From: Neoechinorhynchus agilis
Lineage: Eukaryota; Acanthocephala
DNA length: 64,000 bases
NCBI GenBank assembly: GCA_051530055.1
Contig: CM121342.1
Span: forward strand, 14,880,001-14,944,000
Direction: 5' to 3'
In this document: in pieces, positions 23,544 through 36,726 of the stretch
Layout of the letters: each line of letters begins with the position of its first letter
How positions within the stretch are numbered: position 1 is the stretch's first letter
The notes under the pieces: model-generated
Told to the model about the DNA's origin: nothing
Databases searched by the model: none
Seen by the model: the letters and a program-made list of their open reading frames with translations, nothing else
Program-made: the position numbers and the translations under genes

Positions 23544-26324
23544 TCATAGTTTTATTTTTCGCGAATTCCGCAAAATCGTTTCCAGATTGTGTTCTATTTT
23601 TGCGGAGGATACATGACGTTCTGGATTACTATCCGGGTAACTGGATGCATTGATTCTTTTTCCCGTTCGAACTGTTCGATTGCTAGTTCCCTTTTCTCTG
23701 GCCAGGCATAGAATTCTCTGAGTAAATGGGTTGATGACACGATAAGTCAAAATTAACACATACGAGTAGATGGGCTTCGAAAACTTCATTCGGTGCACTT
23801 TGGAAACAAAGTCAAGCGCTAACGGAATAACTGGTTCATATCTCGCTCTTAAGCACAAAATGAGCCACTTAAAGAAAATCTCGCTGTTTTTGGTATCACG
23901 GAACTTTCCAATTTTGTCAAGCTTTTCTATCTCATCATTTGATATTTGCTGTTCGCCCTAAGCGACTCAATCATGGAGATTATACCGACCTATACACTTA
24001 TATTACTTGCGATTTGGTCAGATGATCTAAAAAGACTTCTTTTTCCAAATGGTTTAAATTGTCAATATCATCCTTAGTGATTTTATCTAACTCATTAGTC
24101 ATCTGTTGTATTCTTTTGCAAAGATTAACTGCTCGCTCATAATAATGATCTTCGAATACCGGCGGTAGACCTTCACCGTACAACCACGTATCCCAATCGA
24201 TTTCTGTCTTGGCTTCACCATTGAATTGTCGAAGCAAATGCTGATACTCTACTGAGTTTAGGTGATTGTATTTGTATGTTTGTATTAGGTGTAAAAAGAA
24301 CTTTATCATTGTATCAAACCCAAGTACGGTCTCTAGATATCGAAGAAATGCTGCCCCTTTTTCGTAAGGAACTATAGATCATGCTGTCTCAAAGCAAACG
24401 CCATTCTAGATCAAAGGGGTAAAATTACTCTTTAATCTGGACTAAGCCCATTGTCATAAAGATAAATCCACTACTACAGAGTAATAGTGAAGATGATCGA
24501 TTAGATACGAACCATTTCCCGCCACAACAGGACTTTGGATTTAAATATTTCAGATTAGTTGTACGCTTAAAAGACTAATTCAAAACAAAAGAGTAATTTT
24601 ATGTCGCTCGTAACTAAAAACGCGACATAAATATCGGATTTCATGAGGATTTAAAGCAGAAATGATAGATAATTGATTCGTTACCGCCGCTATCCGGCCG
24701 AGTCTGCATGACATAGAGAATGCATTGTCTGTATCGATATTGCTCAAATCAGTTACCAATCTGGTCAACTCCGGAGTTCCATCTTTCTCCATAGTATGTA
24801 CGCATTCAACGAGAGCTCGGAATCCATTGTATACAAACATTGAACCAAAGTTCCCATCATAGCTATTGTCCATAAGCATTGAGACTAATTTCATCTCCAA
24901 GTATCTCGTATGCCCTTCATTGAGCCAGAAGTGCTCCCAATTGCTGTTAGTTACCGTGTTCCCCATCCAGCTATGCACAATCTCATGCACAATTACACTT
25001 ACTAGAGATTTGTCACCGGTCTAGCATAAAATTCAGGATAAAAAAAGATTAACTCTATCTCTTACAATGATTGATGGAGTTGCAAATGTTAAGCACGGGT
25101 TCTCCATTCCACCGTAAGGGAAGGTGTAAGGCATTACAAGGATGTCATATACTTCCCATTCATAAGGACCTAAAAGATCCTCTGCGAGTCTTATCATCTT
25201 CTCGACCTAAAAGTTTTTTTGCTTGAACGTCGAAATGTGAACGAGAACAAATTAACTTCAATTCAAAGGGGAAAGGACTTTTTGACTGGACCCGACGAAC
25301 ATTATTATGAACACCGTTTTTTTTCGAAATTGAAGTGGCACTATATGTGTGAAAATTTTCTCCATCGCAACAAACCTCTTTAAAATCCTTCTCGGCCATG
25401 TCAAGTATTTCCCCAGGTTCTGACCACACTGTACTCCGAGGACCGATTTTCCGACCTTCTAAATTTCCAGCTGCGATCGCAACCAAATAAGAAGAAACGG
25501 GCTTTGATTGTCTAAATTCAAATACACCTTTTTCCATATCATGGGACACATTTTGGGCACTCATGAGGACTCTAATGCCTTTAGGAGCTTCAACCTACAA
25601 ATGGAGAACATGTGAGCCATAGAACTCAGAGCGATGAAGTAACCTTTGCAGTATAAGTGAATTTGGCCATGGGACTGTCAACGCAGGGTAAAATGGATCG
25701 ACAATGCGTTGCCTACACACGCTCATGAGTTAAATTGTACGATTAAAATTAACATAGAATATACCTGGCACTGACTATATAGAAACGGATGAGTCTTTGT
25801 CTGAGTACTTTGCTTAGGTAGCCATTGGAGAGCATGGGCGCCTGGCGCTGTTTTGTATTCAATTCGAATTTTTTCACTGCAGAATCAATTTCATGTAAGC
25901 TCAAAGAAAACGTTTTTGTCCTACCTGCCATTATGCTCGATTTTCAGAAGTGAACCCATCTCGCTGTCTTTATTGGGCGAAATTTGAAATTGGAGGTCAT
26001 TTTCTGATCTTTCACCAAGTCCTCTTATTGCGCGAATCGAAAGATCTCGAATATCCATTTCCTATATCGGACATTCGCAGTGACAGTTGACATTCATAAG
26101 CTTACTAAGGATCGATCTGCTGCAACATTATCGCCCAGTTTTCTTATAGTATATTCTGCTAAACCATAAATTTCACTTTTCTCAAAATCTATCTTCCAGT
26201 TCAAGTCCACGTGCTCTATCTTTGCAGTCGCACGTTCAATGTCAACATTAGATTTGCAGTCTTTTTTAAAGAACTGTAATGCGGCATCATTTTTTGCAGT
26301 ATCCACGACTTCTTGTCCTGTCAT
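23544..26324 (-). CDS. LTA4H: Leukotriene A4 hydrolase / M1 aminopeptidase
   Basis: A zinc enzyme of peptidase family M1 that in vertebrates opens LTA4 to LTB4 and trims peptides; in invertebrates mainly an aminopeptidase. The exon chain on the minus strand starts at 26324 and runs to the stop at 23544. Early exons 26324-26106 and 26062-25925 join in phase. Recognisable blocks in order: [18 protein letters not shown] then [31 protein letters not shown] with [24 protein letters not shown] (the GxMEN exopeptidase motif), [10 protein letters not shown] with NEGHT (zinc ligands His, His, Glu), [23 protein letters not shown], and the C-terminal helical repeat [12 protein letters not shown]. The family's armadillo-like C-terminal domain is present, so it is LTA4H and not ERAP or APN. 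The joint between DIDTDN and VPYEKG (24370-24710) is not resolved. The ATG follows an acceptor-like ctgtag by three bases. Confidence 0.88.
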
Positions 26325-26454
26325 TATCTACAGTTATTGCCTCGAAAATGTGGGCGCCGTTTCGCGAAAAACATATTTTTCCGTAAGATCAAATTAATTG
26401 AATACCTCATGGTTTAATATGGATAGAAAGGATTATTTAAAGGGATAATACGGG

Positions 26455-27560
26455 ATTTAATCAAGAGCGAGTCCGGTCCTCTACGTGGTGCCCTTGGAAA
26501 CTCCACCCAGCAATGCAGCTGAGTGGCGTGTTGAGTGTGGTCCCCTTCCGGCGATACTCCTTGTGAGAAGTCGGCCAAGGGGTGTATTTTAACATCTTCG
26601 CCATCGACAACACAAAATGAAGTCATATATCATTGCCCTCGTTGCGAAATATTTCTCAAATAAGTAAATGAGTAACGACAACACCGGGGACAGGATTCGC
26701 CAACGTACAAGCAAAATGAAGTCCTCCAATAATTCACATTCTAAGCGGCCAGCGAGGCCCGACCCGTGAGTTAGGTTTCCTGGGACAAGGACGACCCCTG
26801 GAAGATAGTAAACCAGTCCAATGGCGAGTTAACGGAGTCAACGAGTTGACACGAATTGGATCGCTCAACGTCTTTACGTTGATGGGCTATAGTCGAATGG
26901 ATTAAGTTGCTCTGTCGCGAACCGAAAAGCACCGAGTAAAAATGTGGCCAGAATATTATACGTGTCGTGGTGCCCAGAATGCTCTATCCCCTTACTGTTC
27001 ATCTTAGTGATGGATACTATAACCTGGGATATCCAGCGTCCGGCACCGCTCATGATACTGTATGCCGATGACTTATCCTATCGACCAAAGACAAAAGGAA
27101 CCTTGTGCGAGACAAAACAAACCTTGTACGATTCTTCCAATTATGGAGTGATTGACTCTCATGATTCGTTTTGAGAATGAACCTCAAGAAAACCCAGCTC
27201 CTCGGATCAATACTCGTAGAGGACGAAGATTTAAGGTGGGAAATCACAAATCGCACCAATTTGACTTGGACGAAATAACGTTCCTTGTGATAGGCGTATA
27301 AAAAGCCACATGAGATTATGGTGTAGCTTCGATTAAGGATAAACTTCGAGAAACCCGCTTAGGTACCATAGCCACGCCGGTAAAGATTGGGTTGAAAGTC
27401 GAGGCAGAAAAACGGCGTTCGAAAGGCCGGCCGAAAGAGGACCCCCGGGCCTCGAGGTTGCACGCAGACCAACTTTCGACCCTGAGAAATGGAGGAAGAT
27501 ATCGGATAAAGACCGACCCCGCTTCTGGGATAAAGGCTGAAAAGACGAGCGTGGACATTT
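26455..27560 (+). mobile_element. RTE-type LINE fragment, heavily decayed
   Basis: The left end (agcgagtccggtcctc) matches the 5' end of the RTE LINE at 53165. A reverse transcriptase piece reads ILVMDTITWDIQRPAP then LYADD near 27000-27075, like ILVMRTISRDIQRIMP with LYVDD at 55440. The right end keeps the RTE C-terminal GRPK and D.EKW blocks on the plus strand. Most of the element between is deleted or scrambled by many frame breaks. Confidence 0.6.
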
Positions 27561-28146
27561 AATTATTTTGAGCTATAACCAATAAAATGGATTCAGGAAT
27601 TCGTATATTTTATCCTGTATTTAAAAACGTCATTTTAAGTGCGTTAGTCATTTAATTGTTAAAATAAAGTTAATATCACTAAAGTAAGCTCCATTTTTCA
27701 CTTAGCATAATCCCTGAAAAAATCCTGTTTTTTTGCAGGTCTTGAGAGCGAAGAGCTAAGGCGCATTTGAGCGCGTGCAGTATTGGGCCTACAGAAGCAC
27801 GAAAGGAAAGCTGTAGATGTTCGAAATCGCGTCGTTGGAAAATCCCATAAATTGAAAGGAAATTAAAGAATCCAAAACCGGCTCTTTTTCTTTGTTGGGC
27901 GAAGTAAAATATCTGTTTATTCTTTGAACGAGCTAAATACATTTAGGTACAACAATCTTTTCCCTGGATAATAAAAATTGGTTATCCAGTGATGGGACAT
28001 TTTTCTAATATTCTTTGCCCAAATTTTTAAGATCTTCGTTACTAAACATTATGCAGTCAAATGCGATTAATTGGACCAGCCGCTTATTAGTACCAAATTC
28101 TAAAGAACCGAGACAAATGTATTTACATGAACGGAATATGCTCTGA
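27561..28146. other. No gene seen
   Basis: AT-rich sequence between the RTE fragment and the pogo-like repeat. Nothing recognised. Confidence 0.4.
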
Positions 28147-28225
28147 AATCCGGTTAATCGGACCAGCTAGTTATAAGGACCAAAACGATATTGCACTGAT
28201 GTGGTCCGATTAGCCGGAATCCACT
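28147..28225. repeat. Pogo/Tigger-like terminal inverted repeat remnant
   Basis: The left end aatccggttaatcggacca and the right end tggtccgattagccggaat are near-perfect inverted copies about 40 nt apart. The pattern 'ccggattaaccggacc' is typical of pogo/Tigger DNA transposon ends. A further gattaattggaccagccgc phrase at 28066 suggests an older neighbouring copy. No transposase remains. Confidence 0.5.
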
Positions 28226-29962
28226 TTTTCCATTGTAGATGCTACAAAATCGAAGGTTTCGCGAATTTATTGCAGTTCCAATTTTGTTCATCACGTCGGT
28301 TCTCTTGTTTGCGATTCGGACAAAGATTTGAGGTGATTAAAGGAAGAATATTATCCGAAAAAGAGTTTTGACTTGTGAATTTCACGCTTTATCGAAAGTT
28401 ATGGATATAATTAATCCTGTGTGTTTCGTTTATGTCGGCTAAGTGAATGCAATTATTTGTTATAGCTTCTTGAGCCATCACAGGTTATATAGATGCAAAA
28501 ATATCGATCCGATTGCGTCGTTTCCTTATTCTTTAAAGGCGACCTCTATGGTTAGGATTAAAAAGAGAGGACCAAGTAAAGACGGAAACGCATTGCTTTA
28601 AAATCACTAATAAAGATTTGCTTTTAAAGCAAATTTAATATACCAATGTGGAAACTGACACCTTACGAAGTTTCGTTGTGTTTTGTGACTATAAAGCCTA
28701 GTTTATCTTATATTTACGTTTTCTTGTGCGCTGAAATTCGCTGAGCAGATTATACGTTGTGTAAGTAGAGCAACTCATATGAATGAATAATACGAGAGTA
28801 CTTTTTTAAATAAAAATTGAGTGTAAAGGTTGGTACAGAAATGATAAAGAAAAACCACCTCTTATCTAGCAAGCAATGACAAATTAAGTTTAGTTTTAAG
28901 CTTGAAAAAGCACGATAATCGGGGTTTGGAACGATTATTTCATGTACTAATAAGAAAGTACACTTATTTTTGGCATGCGTAGGATCCCGAACTTAAATAT
29001 TATTTTATTCAAGCTCACACTGATCATTCTTGTCTTGTAAAGATACGTAGCGCTTTTAAATTATTGACGCTTTGGATAAGTACGATCATCAATATTTAAC
29101 GATCTTTTTTGCTTTAGATAAGTTCGAATGCGGGAGTGCCTTGCAAAATATCTTCAGTGTTAAAAGCAGATTGATTGAATCAAGAGTACAAACGTTTACC
29201 GAGTTACTCTTACAATCACAAGAAAATCTTAGATAATGTGCAAATTTTGAAAATGAAAAAGTCAAATTTGGGTTTTCAAAAGTAAGCCACAATAATCTTT
29301 TAGCAATTTTTATTAGAATTTGAAACTCTGAATATGGACTTCAAAATAGACTGCGGTTTTCTATTCATAAACTCATCTCAGTGATTCTAATAAAGCTGTT
29401 ACTTTGTATAAGACGATAAATTGGAACGCACATAATCCACCGACGCCCGTAACCTTCTATGCAGATATCCAGCGAGTGGAACTTCGGCGTTCATCACGAC
29501 AATTCTTAGCAATTAATCAAGTTTGTGAAAAAATTGTTGGCTCAACAATTGAATATAACAAATCGAGAAAGTTTAGGTGATCGCTGTAAATTTTCAGTTC
29601 CACAAAGTGAACTATGGTTTCATCTTCTGGTATATGAAATTTTTTATTGGCGTTATTATTTTTTAGGCACTCTAATAAATGTAAGAATATTTATTCGCTT
29701 TTGTAAAAAAATCAAATCTAAAAATAATAGATTCTAAACTACAACGAATGTATCTTTATATTGAGGTTTTTTAAAAGGCAACGAAGAGTCTTTAAAGTTT
29801 TACTTCCTCCAATTGATCCCGAAAATTGGTTTGAATGCTACTAAAAACTTCTCTACGTAATGGCTAAAATAACCTGTGTCATTGTTGTTGTTCGCTCAGG
29901 TTGACTATGTTTTTCATAGTCTTCTTATATAATCCACGGCAAGAACAACGCTCGTGCTGTCG
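28226..29962. other. No gene seen
   Basis: AT-rich. I looked for exon-like stretches on both strands and found none with a recognisable product. The right edge must hold the promoter or outron of the gene that starts at 29963. Confidence 0.35.
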
Positions 29963-30560
29963 ATGGACCGAAATATTGAGCGTGAGTCAGTGTACGAAAT
30001 CTACGAGCAGCTTCTGAAGAAAAGGTATTACGGTTGGTTCCTTTATTGAATAAGTAAGGAAAATTTTGTTGTTCTTTTCCGCTTTCTGCTGCTGAGGAAT
30101 CTCTGCACGTCCCAAATGAGATATCCGTTGCCGTGAGCTGCGTTATTCGATGCAAATGGCATTATTCTGACTTTTCGCTTGTTCGCCACGCGTGCTTCAT
30201 GCGGATATGTGAGAGAGAAGGAGTTCTATGAAGAGAACAAGAGTAACTTGTTGAGTCAGATCGAGCTGGATTTTTTTGGAGCGTACAATTGATGAATTTG
30301 TAGGGCTGCGATGGGAGTGGTGGGTCATTATTTTCGATTTACTCAACTAGAAACAATTTAGAGACGATTCCATTGCGAAGTTAAAGAATGAAGATGAAAG
30401 CAATGAAAAGTTCAATATCGTCTCGAATAGAATTCGACGAAAACAACTCACCTTCAACTATAGACAGTTCTATGCTTTCTGCACTCTACTTGTTTCAATC
30501 TTATTCATGTCCATTGTCTACTCGTTCTTTAAGATGTTGAATACTCTAAATAAAATATAA
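29963..30560 (+). CDS. Four-exon tail-anchored orphan protein (about 122 aa)
   Basis: Exons 29963-30024, 30098-30133, 30214-30282 and 30362-30560 join in phase through GT-AG introns of 73-80 nt. The product begins MDRNIERESVYEIYEQLLKK, has an acidic helical middle (EKEFYEENKSNLLSQIELD), then a basic stretch (NRIRRKQLTF). It ends with one C-terminal membrane segment, from FYAFCTLLVSILFMSIVYSF. That is the layout of a tail-anchored membrane protein facing the cytosol. AATAAA overlaps the last codons (CTAAATAAAATATAA), so the 3' UTR must be very short or use another signal. I do not recognise the family. The phase agreement at three junctions is the main evidence that the gene is real. Confidence 0.65.
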
Positions 30561-31528
30561 GCGCATTGTTTTCTGTCACTGAGATGTCTGTTACAAACAT
30601 ATCATGAAGTTTGAAACCAAGATAATGTAAACGGCCTTAAAGTGGCATTTTTATTCAATTTACGCATTTAGTTTAAAAGACCATAGTCGTGTCAACGGAA
30701 ATCATTTTTCGAAATGTTAATGATTTTGACTCATCTTAACATAGATGTTTAAACATGCTCGCGTAAATCGATATTTTCACAAGAAAAGCATTGCTTTGAT
30801 TTTGATACTGAACTATTCTCGTAATAAAAACAAAAAGGTTTTATATCGGCAAGTAGTATATTTATCTTGGTAAAAAACCTAAAAACCAACGTTTATTTTC
30901 ATAAGATAGTATTAAATTTGAAAAATTGATGTTATGAAGTAAAAGAATTATTTAGGTTTTACTCAAACGCATACATATCGGAGATTGCGCTTAAGAAAAT
31001 TGAAGGCTTGCATAAAAGGCAAATTGATGAGAAGCTGATTGGATCTTATGCTTTCTAATCGCACTCCGATTAACGTATGGCAACGGCAAATATAAGCGCT
31101 TTGTGACTTTTAGAAGCAATTACAAAGATGAATGGAGTCTCAACAGAAGTATGATGTCCAAAATCTATTTATGAGCTGTGATTTCCTATTAATGAGACTA
31201 TGTATACTGAACTTATAAATGGCGCATCAGTTATTTATGTTTTAGTAACTAATAATGTAGATTTCACTTTTGTCTCTGGAATCATCAGTCAGTTTTAATG
31301 CCTTTTTAGGTTAGATTTTGCTCCAGCGAAAAGATTCCATAATAAGTCCTTAATAATTAAAAGTCGCATTTTTGCCTCACTGACCGCATAACGACAAACC
31401 AAGCCTAAGATTGGCTTGTTTGAGACTACAGAGAATTCGAGTGCTTATTCTGCGACTCGGATACAATGTTAAAATCACGATTTTTTCGTGCTTTCATGAA
31501 AATACTTTATTAATACCCAACCACGGCA
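30561..31528. other. No gene seen
   Basis: AT-rich spacer between converging genes. No readable exon or repeat family recognised. Confidence 0.4.
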
Positions 31529-32116
31529 TTAAAATATAATTGCCTCACGGCGTGCATGGTGTCCACCGGTTTTTCTCCTTTCACTTGTTGATCTCGATGA
31601 TAAATATGGATCAGACTGATGCCCAGAATAGATTGAACGGTTGGTATATCTTCCCCGATTTATTTTGCCATTTTGCTCCATGAATCGATAACCGTTCATG
31701 AATTCGCCGAAATCCAGATATCCATCTTGATTAACATCAAACTTTGTGAACATTTCCGATGCCATTTTGCTCAATGAAGAATAATCCATCTTACATAGTG
31801 CGCAGGCTACAACAGTGCAGAATTTATCAAAGTCGATATATTGCTTATTTCCACTGAATCGATTGAATTCGTCATACAATGCTTGCACTCGTTGCTGTTC
31901 AGCTGGACTCGCCATCAACATTGTATTATTTGTGCTATAAGGAGGCGTGAATTGAGGAATAGGCGGGTATATCGGTTTCCCGGTTCTAACATAGTCATGC
32001 ATCATTGACATCATATTCGGTTGCTGAACATTTTGAACCTGAGGAATGAAGGCTATCTCTCTGCTGATTGGCTGAAAAGCTGCTGTATGTGGTGGATAAG
32101 GCGTGGCGTCCTTCAT
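31529..32116 (-). CDS. EF-hand protein with Pro/Gln-rich N terminus
   Basis: The frame encodes about 195 aa. The first half is disordered and rich in Pro, Gln, Met and Tyr (PYPPHTAAFQPI, KPIYPPIPQFTPPYST). The second half has paired EF-hands: a degenerate one (YDEFNRFSGNKQYIDFDKF) and a canonical loop DVNQDGYLDFGE with Asp, Asn, Asp, Tyr, Asp and Glu at the ligand positions. The tail is basic and Ser/Arg-rich. The start is unsure. I use the ATG at 32116, but the frame stays open upstream to an acceptor-like ttttag at 32141. A separate ATG at about 32239 would give MGNRRTRPAQPAA, a possible myristoylation start, if a very short intron joins them. I cannot name the family. Confidence 0.65.
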   Translation of the reverse strand: MKDATPYPPHTAAFQPISREIAFIPQVQNVQQPNMMSMMHDYVRTGKPIYPPIPQFTPPYSTNNTMLMASPAEQQRVQALYDEFNRFSGNKQYIDFDKFCTVVACALCKMDYSSLSKMASEMFTKFDVNQDGYLDFGEFMNGYRFMEQNGKINRGRYTNRSIYSGHQSDPYLSSRSTSERRKTGGHHARREAIIF

Positions 32117-32249
32117 TTTCTTAAAGTTTTGCTGTCCCACCTAAAAGCGACGACACCACGAGGTAGTTACTTGCTTGTGTCTCGTCCAGAATGGTAAGTG
32201 CAGCAGGCTGAGCAGGTCTTGTCCTTCGATTTCCCATTGTATTCAAGTC

Positions 32250-34925
32250 TTATCTACGTGAAAATGTAGGCGAGGAGAGGGAGCAAAACTTAAACGCGTA
32301 CAATACAAATTGCAACTCAATTCTATACGTTTGCGCAATGAGTAAATGACAAGTCCTCTTGTATGGGGTCACGAGAAATGTCAAAAGGCAAAGGATCCTT
32401 TCGAAGGTTATTCAAATGTTTCACCATACAAAATGGATGTCTGAAATGTGGCCCAAAGGATCATTCCGAATAGCCAAATGATCACTAAAATTCTCAATGT
32501 TTACGATTAAAGAGTTCCGGAAGGAGCTAGGCACTATGAGGAATCTGGTTTCAAAAATAGAATTAGTCCTATACAAAATGGGTAGAAAATTTAATGTTCA
32601 GAGTCAACTGTTATAGACACGCTTTATAGATAAACAACTATTTTAATGGCAGTTATTGAACCGATAAATCTGACAATCGGCACCATAATTTACTTAAAAA
32701 TTAATAATTGCTTGTTTAAGGTTTGAAGAACTTTTGCTGAAATTTCTTAGCCATTTTATTTGAGCAAAAAAAATTGAACTTCGCACCTTTATCTCTTGAA
32801 TATCGATATGTACTCGTTGCCTAAAAACTTTTAAATGCGACACAAACAGCGAATTCGCGTTCAGTTTTTGGATATTTATGCTGTTGCGAGTCAAAATCAA
32901 AATATCTTAATTTTTGTCCGTGAAAAACGCATTAAGGAAATTCAATTTTTGTGTTAAAACAAATTATTTTCTTTTTCCTAAATTTAACAGATATATCGCT
33001 CTTTTCCTGGATATCCTTGATTAATACCTTCGCGGAGATAAAGGTGACAGTAAAATGAAAATTTAGAGCAGGTGATCTATTTGCTACCATTAATTTTGAT
33101 TTTATTGTCAGTTTTATCCTCACAAAGGCAGTAAGATTGAATTATTCATGGTTTTATATGGCGGTGCCGAAATATCGAATCTAATAAATTGCTTCAATTT
33201 TTCCGCCATATAAAAACTTATGAATAATATTTTTCAATTTGATGATCCCTGTGGAGATCGTGATACATAAGTTAAATTTAAAATTTTTTTTAAGAACTGT
33301 CATTTTCCGGAATGGCTAAACAAGGAGTACTCAAAAGGTTTAAAAGTCAATGATTTTTTATGAAGTAAATCGTCCTAAGCGCATTTTTTTCTTGGTTACA
33401 AAATCTAGCGAAGATTATAATTTTTGTGTGTTATCGCCACTTTTCATAGGGACCCTCAAAACGAATTTGCTGGAAAGCAAAAACCAATGAATTATTAGGA
33501 GACTAGTTAAAAAGATGCAAAATCTTTTCTACTTTATAATAAGAAACAAAACTATGCATTTCACTTTAACAAATTATTGCTTTTCATCACAGAATTCAAA
33601 CAAACATTTATTTTCTACCGATTGTTTACAAAATTGATTTTGTCAAAGGAAAATTTGCCAAAAAATGAAGTTAAGCACATAAAAGAAACCGAAGACTTAA
33701 AAATGTATCTAGTTTCAAATTTATTTTCTTAGTGCTAGAAGGGTACTGAATGACTTCTCATTATTTTTTGTCGCCAAATTTATCGCCCGGATTCCTACCC
33801 ATTTCTCAGAACTAAAAGATATCATCGATATTTTGACCATTAAAAATTCATTACTCACAGTTAAGATATCAAAAGCGTTTTATTAAACAGATCGCTAGCC
33901 AAAAAAGTGATTACTGTGTGTACTTAAATCATAAAAAATTCAGTTAAATATAATTTGTTCTTGTCGAGTTTTGTACTTTCAAAATAAAGGCTTTCAAAAA
34001 TAAATTTGGTGTGAAGCCTAAACTTCTTTTGCCTGCTACTTTATTCGGTAGTTAGGTATTATATCAACTACACCTAATTTTCTTTAAGGGGACGTTGCCA
34101 GAAACAAAGCACAGCGTCGAGGGTTTTTTGTTAGATAACGAGAATTGGACTGATGTACTTTTGGGTCTTCATTGTGGCATTGTTTTTGATGAAGATAGGA
34201 TAATCGTTATTTGACCGATAAACAAAATTGAATTGAAATTCGAGAATGCGGATTTTGTGAAGTATGTGGATGTCTGTTCGAGTGAGAATTTCCGGTCTTC
34301 CCTCAGGTTCATTTCAGGCTATGGAAAAACGAGCGCAGTTAGAGGGAGGTGCGAGGTAGAGGGAGGATAAAACAATTAAAGCTGTCAGCTGTTGAATACG
34401 TTCAACTATGAACCCTAAGAATAACGCTACTCTGCTTAGTATTTATTTCTCCTATTTCACATTAATAGAGGGGTGATTAACACGTATTTAAATTATTCTT
34501 TCATAGGATCGAAATGCTGATGAGCATTATTATTCATCTGGCATAAAGTTTTGTTTAATCGTATTTTTAGATCATCACTGAACAGTTCGCTTGTTTTTAT
34601 TCGGCTTTAAATAAGCTTGACCTTTTCTTTACCAATATGTAGAAATATGCATTTTAAAATTGATCAAAATTAATTGTCGTTAATATTCTGGGTTCTGTTT
34701 TTTCGTTATTAATTACGAAAATAACTTCGAATTGAAACGTACATCAAGAAAGATTTATAACAAGGAGTTTATTCGAGCCTTTCAATGGAAGACATATTTT
34801 AAACCCTTAATATATTCACATTGAATATTACTGGAGGATTTTTGAAGTGTCCAAACGTGAGGTTTTTAATAATTATATACAACATGTGAACTTCGTTATT
34901 TGAGATATTAATGTGTAAATTTAGT
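32250..34925. other. AT-rich gene desert with one small palindrome
   Basis: No gene seen in 2.7 kb. At 33150-33215 an inverted pair (ttatatggcgg and ccgccatataa) flanks a phrase tgccgaaatatcgaatctaa. The same phrase recurs at 51205 and, weaker, at 13065. It resembles the AT-rich end of the Penelope-like element (cgaaatattcaattcaataa), so these may be short terminal relics. Confidence 0.4.
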
Positions 34926-34929
34926 GATT

Positions 34930-36726
34930 AAATAGCAATGCGTATATTATTAATCGATATAAAATCCTTCGGGATAATCAACTCAAATCGGTCGCCTGCT
35001 GGATGCGTTTCTTCGAAGTTCGCAGACAAAGATGTCAGAGGAACAGTTTGCTTTTTATCATCAATGGACAGTCTCGCCAAAGATGACGAAGAAACTTTAC
35101 GAACTCTTCGTTCCAAACATCCGAGTGACGGCGGTCGGCAGTTTTTCGTTAAACCATCCTCCTTCGATACGATCCTTGTGTTTTATCATCGAAATCAAAA
35201 TTGAAGATGGTAATTTCCTCTTTTGCTAACGGATCAGCTCACGGGATTGACGGGCTTCGGTCCCAATACCTAAAGGATGTGACTTCATTTTTAGTAGGTG
35301 ACGCTGCTCAGTCCCTTGAAGATGCATTGGCACGTTTAGTCGATTAATTTGCAAGTGAAGAGTTAACGCCGAAATCAACTGGGCTATTTTTCGGCGCATT
35401 TTTGTGTGCCCTCGTGTAAAAGGAAGGTGGGATTCGTTCCATTGCAATTGGAACAACTCTGCGCCGCTTAACAGCAAAAATTTAAAAAAGGATCGCTGAA
35501 AATGTAAGGATACTGCTTCGCCCTACTCAGTTAGGCCGCCGTACACCTTGTGGCGGAGAGGGGATCGTTCATTAACTCAAAGCCGTGCGTGATCTTGAAA
35601 TGTGATTTCAAAAATGAATTCAACGCATTTCATCGAGCAGATTTGCTCGAAGTAATTAGAGACCACGCACCAGAAGCATTTCGCTATTTCGTTAATGCCT
35701 ATGGGACTTCAATGCCTTTGTTGTTTAATAACCACGTTTTGTGCTATCGTGAAAGGTTTTTAGAACCTGCCCCCCGGGATAGAATTAATTACTCTAGACC
35801 GGTTGAGTCTTCTAGGAAGCTTCATTTTTGGTTCTAATGTTCAAGCAGAGATTGCCAATCTTCAACTACAACTTTGGGTGCTGTGCGAACGAGTTGATGA
35901 ATTATCTTCACGCGAGGCTCTGTTCCTGATCAAGAACACCCTCTTCATTCCAAAACTGCTGTATAAGCTTCGCACAGCACCTCTTTGTAGACATTAGGAT
36001 AAGTTGGCAAAATTAGACGAGAAGGTGAAAGCCTCTCTCGAGAAAATTTTAAATACTCAGCTGTCGGACGAGGTCTGACGTCAAGAGTCCTTGCCTGTGT
36101 TGTCAGGCGGTTTGAATATCTGAAAAGCAGCCGATATTTCTCGGCCAGCTTATTTGGGATCGTATGAAGCAAGCCGCAAATATAGTTAAATCCGTTCTTG
36201 GCGAGAATTACACTTTGGATGAAGATTTCGTGGAGGCGCTTAATCTTTGGGGTGGATATTCAGGCAGCGAGAGAATTCACAACGCTTCAATTTCAGATTC
36301 TTGTGACCTGGTGAACCGAACTCGATTGACGGCAGCCTCTACAAGAGAATCAAGTGCTTGGCTCAACGCTATCCCGATAGCTCCTGTGGGTACCCTCCAA
36401 CGAGACAGTAAGGATTGCAGTGTCCCTGAGACTTGGGGTACCGATGTGTATATCCCATCGTTGCCGTTGCGAAGCGACTGTGGATCCATCTGGGCGTCAT
36501 TGTCTCGTCCGTCGGCAATCTGGCGGAAAGTACTAACGACGAGCAGAAGTGAACGCAATTCTTATCGTGTCCTGAATACTGTGAATGCGCCTAACATCCT
36601 AGAGCCACTCAATCTTTACCGACTCGATGGCTGTAGACCGGACGGTGTCGCAGTATTCCCGTGGCGAGGAGAGGAAAATGCCTTCTGTGGGACGCCACGT
36701 TCGTGAACACGCTCGCAGCCAGCAAC
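34930..36726 (+). mobile_element. RLE-type LINE, copy 2, left part
   Basis: Contains the N-terminal segment absent from copy 1 (LRTLRSKHPSDGGRQF, then NGSAHGIDGLRSQYL and LRPTQLGRRTPCGGE). The RT start follows (VILKCDFKNEFNAFHRAD, DHAPEAFRYFVNAYGTSMPL), then the linker (STRESSAWLNAIPIAPVGTL) and the nuclease-like PDGVAVFPWRG block. The catalytic RT centre is missing through an internal deletion near 35765, and several frame breaks are present. The element stops at 36726 (cgcagccagcaac), where an RTE LINE begins, and resumes at about 39131. Confidence 0.75.

Noticed and set aside
32114-32239. An upstream exon giving a myristoylated MGN start to the EF-hand protein
   Set aside because: Joining it needs an intron of 40 nt or less with a weak donor. 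Mentioned but not used.
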